DNA from: Nemertoderma westbladi
Lineage: Eukaryota; Xenacoelomorpha; Nemertodermatida; Nemertodermatidae
DNA length: 59,187 nt
Reading direction: 5' to 3'
Assembly (NCBI GenBank): GCA_032718475.1
Contig: JAUCBJ010006530.1
Coordinates: 1-59,187 of the forward strand
Shown: positions 53,951 through 59,187 of the stretch, one piece after another
How positions within the stretch are numbered: the first letter of the stretch is position 1
Layout of the letters: each line of letters opens with the position of its first letter
Made by a program: the position numbers and the translations under genes
The notes under the pieces: model-generated
The model's database searches: none
The model's input: the letters and a program-made list of their open reading frames with translations, nothing else
Told to the model about the DNA's origin: nothing

Positions 53951-55198
53951 GATTCATAAGGGTTCTCATTAGAAAAATAAATGTTAATTTTTATGAATTT
54001 AGAATGCATTCTTTTATTCTAATATTTGCATAGGCCTGCCTATTTTTGGATAAATATTGCATTGCACGAGTTTTCTATTATTTGTGGAAATCTAAGAAAT
54101 AGTTTTTACTTTTCAAGTACCACTTCTTATCTTTCACTATTTTCAGTGTCACGTCTTTACTTTTCAGTAAGTAAGTAAGTTTTAATTATCATAATAATAT
54201 GTGAATGAATGTCTGTCAATATATCTTGTAACAAGAAAGCACAAAACCATGATAAGATTTTTGCTGTGGGGGTTTTTCCGGTCGCTGATTTCATTACTGA
54301 GGTCAGTTTTTACTTTTAATGAAATCTAGTGTGCATGTATGTCTGTCTGTCGGTCTTTCAGACTATCCGACTATCTGCCTGTCAAATATAAGAAAAAGGC
54401 ACACCATTTAGCTGCTAAAAGTTTAGCTATAGGGGTTCCCTGGTCGCAGAATTCATTTCGAGTGTCAATTTTAACATTTGATGTCTTCGAAATTGTCTGT
54501 TTGGCTGTCAGACTGTCGGTTATATTTTGACAGAGATTTAAACAAGATTCCGCTACTTCAGAAAGCGGCACACATCAATAGAATTACAGGAAAACAATTA
54601 AAATGCTCCTGGATTTAAAATTTATACAAGATATTTATTATTAAAAAGTACCTTTCTGCGTTAAATTTTATTGCAGTTTTAATGAACTATTATTTAATAA
54701 TTTCTTGTTAGGTGAACCATGTCAATGAACACCTAAATTTTTACAAAATTTGGGATAATACTTTGACAAATTAATAATCGTATTTTTGGCATTTTTGCTG
54801 CTCTACTATAAAATAGACATGTTGAAGATTGTTTCACCGTGCCACCATCGATGAAATAATATAATGAAAAAAGATCTACACCCAGAACTGCCATTGAAGT
54901 AAAAGCTCTTGTCAGCTTGTTGCTTTTATATTAATAATAAATACGGCATACGGAGTCCAACGAAACACGTACATACATATATATAAATCAGTAAATAGTA
55001 ATCTTCAATCAATACCAAATACAGGGTTGGTTCAAAAACTATACGGTTGGTTGAATTCGAATACATGCAGCAACAGTCTGACAGTAGATAGATTCGAACC
55101 AGTTCCGTCTCCACTCCTCAAAGACATAAGTATAAACAATATTAACCGCACAGCCGGTAGAAGCCTTAATGCCGTACAGTGGTAGGCCTGTAAAAGCT
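53951..55198. other. No gene recognised
   Basis: AT-rich; CTGT-rich simple sequence near 54330-54380. Ends at the AGGCC target duplication (55194-55198) of the next solo LTR. Confidence 0.5.
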
Positions 55199-56403
55199 TT
55201 TGTGGGATAACTGATACGTTTGCCTTTGCTGGCCAGTTCTCCCCCAGGCGCTGGAATACTCTAAAAAGGTTTTCTAACTGTATATATATTCCCCTCGCCC
55301 GCAAGGTACCTTTACAGGTGTTTTAACGGACATAAAAATCATTCTGCTATATACGTGTTTTGGCGGACATGGTAAGGCAAAAAACTTGTAATGCACCAAC
55401 TACCTTTCACAGCTTAGCCGTGATGATTCATATTACGACATCTAGCAGCTGGTTGCTGACATGGAAACAGCCATTGGACGCGTGGTTCTTTGTTTGGCTT
55501 GGGCCAATCAGGGCGGTTTTTCCTGTCGACGTGTAGCTTTTCTGCTGATCATAAGGAGAGTGTTCTGTCTTACTGTCTTTACTTGTTACTTTGTTGTTAT
55601 TGCTGTCTAAGCCAGAAACACCGGCATTTTTGGATAGATACTGCTGTACCGTAAACTGCTTGAATTATCGAAAGTATAAACTGTTACCTCATCTAACTAA
55701 CTCATTAATCATATTGTTTGTACTGTTATTTTACCGTCAGTTATTAATTGTAAATATTTGTTGATGGAAATATCGCTATTTGGATAATACGGATAAATCA
55801 CCCAATTCCCAATTTTCTTGATAACACTACAGGTTAGAGAGACCGGCTATACATAACAATTGCGATTTATATTAATGTGGTGTGTATTGAATCCAATGTT
55901 ATTTAGCAGACCCTACGTGAGTCAATTACTGCTCTCTTTATGTGTGATCAAATGTACTGACTGTCGGCAGAATAGTGTGTATGATTGTGATTGGTAACAA
56001 AGTATTTCCTAAAGAATACGTTTTATACTTTAATCATAAGCAGTATCGTTGCGTTTAGTATAAGTCTTAGTTCTGTTTAAATAGATAAAGCGCCACGTCC
56101 TAAAGGAACTGTTAATATTTCCCGAAAGCCAATAATATCTGTCAGAGATTAATTATTAACGATCTATCGAATAATACATTAGGTATACACTGCAACCTTA
56201 CACTGTAATAATACAATTCAAGCATCCGAATTCAGTCTCCCGGGTGTAGATCCATCGGGTGAATGATCGCGCATGGGCTGACTTCGGCTAATGTTTTGCG
56301 TATTAGCATAAATTATTGTCGTATGCTAAAGTGGTTTTAATTAACGAAAAGACATATAAATTTTGGCAGGTTAAACTGCTAAAGGTCTTCGAAAGCGCGA
56401 ACA
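55199..56403 (+). mobile_element. Solo LTR, 1205 bp, target duplication AGGCC
   Basis: Same family as 10422-11559: begins TGTAAAAGCTTTTG, shares the block 'aaagcgccacgtcctaaagg' and ends GCGCGAACA. It is flanked by AGGCC at 55194-55198 and 56404-56408. It differs more in its first 400 bp than in its last 400, so the 3' half is the better conserved part. Confidence 0.85.
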
Positions 56404-57291
56404 AGGCCCATCTGTCCACCTCCAAACGCAATACAGCTATACACTGAAAAGGTAGGCCTACATTCAAATGCAACAAAAATAATACAATAATAAATTAACT
56501 AGACTCGTACCGGTACTGCGGTAACCAGTATATCTGTCTCTCAAAATAACTTAAACGGGGTTATACTTTTTTAAGTACAGTAGTAACTTTCGCTCATGAG
56601 CGAAACAAAGATGTAATTATTACACTTATTATGCATTTTTGAACGAATTTACAAGAATGCGAGGTGGGGTTCAAGTCTCCCACCCTAGCTGTCAAGTCTC
56701 CCCCCATTGAGGGAGACTTGACGCTTTTTCGAAAATACGAATAATTGGTTTAATTAAAAAGGTTTAAGAGTTGAAATTCTTAAACTCTCACATAATAATA
56801 GCAAATCATAAATGTAATGTGAAAAAGTTAAAACGGCATTGAAAAATTAATTTATCTTCTCTTTAGAGCGATTATAACTAAATAAGTCCCGAATAGTCCT
56901 GGATACTTCTCAGCGGATCGGCGCAATATCCTCTTCCTCAGTCTCCGCCAGCCGGAGAAGGAAGCCCATCTCCACCTAGATGCAGCATGTCATACTGGTG
57001 TGTACAGTCTGAGGGAACTCCAACTTTACAAACTATTGTCTTACAAACACGCGGGGCCTTCGCGCAGCACGTGACTCAGTTAAGCTTAGAAGCTGTAATC
57101 CTATTACTTGTTTGTATTTACAATACACCGCCATTGAACTTCAGAATCTTTATTTTATTTGACAGACCACATTTAATTTCATCAATGATTGACTGACATA
57201 TTTAGGTTTTTATCAATTATTGTTTATTGATTCAAGATTTTACACCCTCCATCTAGCACATTATAAATAATAGTTAATTACTACAGTATGA
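56404..57291. other. No gene recognised; hairpin and recurrent GC word
   Basis: A 12-bp perfect hairpin GTCAAGTCTCCC/GGGAGACTTGAC (56691-56722) followed by gcttttt, with an extra copy of aagtctccc just before it. The word 'ggggccttcgcgcagcacg' recurs at 57053-57071. Confidence 0.55.
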
Positions 57292-57732
57292 GAGCCCCGC
57301 GGCCTAGCCATAGATGGCAAGAAACCAGACGGAGTGACTTTGGGCCCCTGGTCTTCAGGCCGCCCACTAGTGTGGGACTACACCTGTCGTGATACGTTGG
57401 CCCAAACGTATCTACCAGCCACATCCCAGGAAGCTGGAACAGCAGCAACCATGGCCGAATCATCCAAAGGCACTAAGTATGCAGCCCTGCAACACGACTA
57501 TATATTATTGCCATTGTATATACCATTGCGACAGAAACCCTGGGACCGGTAGGAGTCGAAGGCACTGAAACACTTCGCGAAATAGGGCGCAGGATCAGCA
57601 ATCGGACAGGGGAACCCCGTTCCACTGCATACCTGTTTCGACGCCTTTCAATAGCCACCATCCGAGGGAATGCAGTAGCAGTTCTTGGTACCCTCCCCAG
57701 TCAGGCTAGCTTGGACGAGGACTTCCTTATCT
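57292..57732 (+). pseudogene. Retroelement ORF C-terminal fragment with PDG/WD motifs
   Basis: Plus frame from 57292: DGKKPDGVTLGPWSSGRPLV, then WDYTCRDTLAQTYL and AGTAATMAESSKGTKYAALQ; one frame shift near 57535 and then ETLGPVGVEG, LREIGRRISNRTGEPRSTAY and LFRRLSIATIRGNAVAVLGT to a TGA at 57730. This is the terminal segment of a reverse-transcriptase-bearing protein family I recall as widespread in invertebrate genomes; the PD...D layout resembles a restriction-like nuclease fold. Only this tail is present. Confidence 0.6.
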
Positions 57733-58054
57733 GAAACCTCCTTCACTCCGTCACCACTTCGTCTATCCTTCTTTACCACTACCTAGTCTCTTAATCTCTA
57801 TTCTTGTCCCCACCGAGCCAATCAGTCAGTTTCCGGTCGCCATTCTCATTGTAATTCTTCTGTGTAATCGTTTATTTATTCTACCCCTTGGTAGAATTAT
57901 TATATGTTCTGTTTACACGTAATACTAATTCAATATATATTAATCGAATTTTCATTAATTGTAATTTTGCTATAGTAAGTTTTAAATCTATCTTATCTCA
58001 ACTTATCTATTGTTTGTTTACCTCTTAATTTAGAAAGCTCAAATATACAACCAC
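57733..58054. other. No gene recognised
   Basis: Pyrimidine-rich then AT-rich sequence without coding support. Confidence 0.5.
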
Positions 58055-58535
58055 TGGTTGAGCTATTGAGTGTTATCATCTCAAATATTACTGTCCAGTA
58101 TTTGGTAGTTATTTTTTTGACCCCTGTTTTTGCTCTTCCAGACTGTGATTCACACAGTAAGCGAATAGAACATTGAATAAAATCCAATAATAACTATTTA
58201 CATACTTGTGTGTAAAGTAGCACTTTACAGTGTGATGATCCGAGTGGCTTTGTTACACGAACGAACGTTAGTGAGTGAGTGAAAATAAAGTCACGAGGAT
58301 CAGAACACTGTAAAGTACTTTGCACCAAGTATGTACAGTTATTCCAAAATTGTAACATTACGAAATGATTTTACATATACATTATAACTTACAGTATAAG
58401 TGATAGAAACTGCACCAATTATATTTAGTTGCTGTGTAAATAAATGTAAAAGTGACATAAATTATGTTATAAATAAGTTAGCTTATATTTATGGATGGCG
58501 TTTGGAGCCATGTTATAATATAATAATATAGCTAC
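58055..58535. repeat. Dispersed repeat R1, third copy
   Basis: Corresponds to 2150-2755 with one copy of the 123-bp segment. It lacks the TTAA-flanked insertion and ends near 'ggatggcgtttggagccatgttataa' as does the first copy. Confidence 0.75.
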
Positions 58536-58557
58536 AGTCCCGCTCTCAAAAAGCATG

Positions 58558-58750
58558 CCTTTGATCAAACATTGATCAAACTTTGATCAAACATTGATCA
58601 AAGTTTGATCAAAATGTGTCCATAGAATATCATTGAAAGTAGCATTGACATTGAAATGACATTGATGGCATATTGAAATGACCTTGAAATCGATGGACCG
58701 AAATTCCAGACTTTCTGTCTCATATTGAAATGACATTGAAATGATTTCAA
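58558..58750. repeat. TTGATCAAAC palindrome repeats and GACATTGAAAT repeats
   Basis: 58561-58613 has five spaced TTGATCAAA palindromes about 12 bp apart. It is followed by at least five copies of 'cattgaaatga' with variants up to about 58745. Simple, non-coding. The remainder to 59187 shows no gene. Confidence 0.7.
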
Positions 58751-59187
58751 GGTAACAGTTTACATCGCTCTTCTGCGGCATGCCTTTGAACTCAGACTCC
58801 CGCCGAGAACTGGCTTTTGTTAATGGCCAAGCCGCGATGTGATTGACAGGGCGGTGGATGGAGCTTGCTTGACTTTGTGGATGGACAGCGATTGGATTTA
58901 CATGGCAGTGTTGTTGGTCTTGTTCTTGTAGGGCAGGGCCTATTATTACACTACAACTAGTTCAGAAAAACAGCCTTTGGAATATTTTTAAATGATTGTT
59001 ATATTAGAAATTAGTTTCAATGTTCCTTAAATCAGAATCAAGGCCAAAGACCTCCATTGACGTAGCAGCGCGATGTCTGCCGTTGCATTGCCTTTGCTTA
59101 TACAGTAATTGTGTAAATTCGACAAGCTTCCTTCCTGCCCCTGTCTCTAAGTATACTAATAAATGTAATTAAAGAAATAAATATATC

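Overview
The window looks like AT-rich nuclear DNA from an animal, most likely a marine invertebrate. No bacterial operons, rRNA or CRISPR are visible. Genes are sparse and split by introns with ordinary GT/AG sites. Two candidate secreted host genes and a fibrinogen-related exon are present, and almost everything else is transposable-element sequence: BEL/Pao LTR retrotransposons, solo LTRs, RTE-like and other LINE fragments, and several families of non-autonomous DNA transposons. The species cannot be named from the sequence; an invertebrate deuterostome is my weak guess from the fibrinogen-related protein. Long G or C homopolymers (13-22 bases, about 17 of them) are a striking local signature.

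Layout. 1-5.9 kb: a dispersed repeat family interrupted by a TTAA-flanked, piggyBac-like non-autonomous element that carries a 162-bp tandem array; a signal-peptide exon with a TATA box (minus strand); a minisatellite holding a Harbinger-like MITE. 5.9-11.6 kb: a mariner-like TIR element with an LTR fragment inside it, a truncated copy of the secreted-protein gene, a rearranged LINE, and a solo LTR with a perfect 5-bp target duplication. 13.2-14.1 kb: last exon of a fibrinogen-related protein (minus strand). 15-20.8 kb: LINE tails, a long-TIR MITE, a zinc-binding ORF, a decayed LTR, a near-perfect palindrome and a tRNA-derived SINE head.

20.9-48.5 kb is one nested pair of BEL/Pao retrotransposons. 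Element 1 (20969-35122, plus strand, 14.2 kb, two 538-bp LTRs, TACCC duplication) sits inside the left LTR of element 2 (minus strand, older, frameshifted; gag at about 46.1 kb to integrase at 37.4 kb). Element 1 has a very long low-complexity gag region, a protease-RT-RNase H-integrase pol and then, where an env would be expected, a second coding region that resembles a DEDD (RNase D/WRN-type) 3'-5' exonuclease followed by three CCHC zinc knuckles. That coding region is the most unusual feature of the window. Element 2 has its own, unrelated, unrecognised downstream ORF and carries at least eight copies of a 20-bp near-palindrome in coding and non-coding DNA, read in all three frames.

49-59 kb: a second signal-peptide first exon (minus strand) whose splice phase fits the fibrinogen-related exon 35 kb away, so the nested retrotransposons may lie in one intron; a third BEL gag remnant between long inverted repeats; a degenerate tandem array; a second intact solo LTR; a fragment of a retroelement ORF ending with PDG/WD motifs; and another copy of the dispersed repeat. 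The retrotransposon reading frames are broken by in-frame stops and by slips, several at G/C runs, so none is presented as an active gene.
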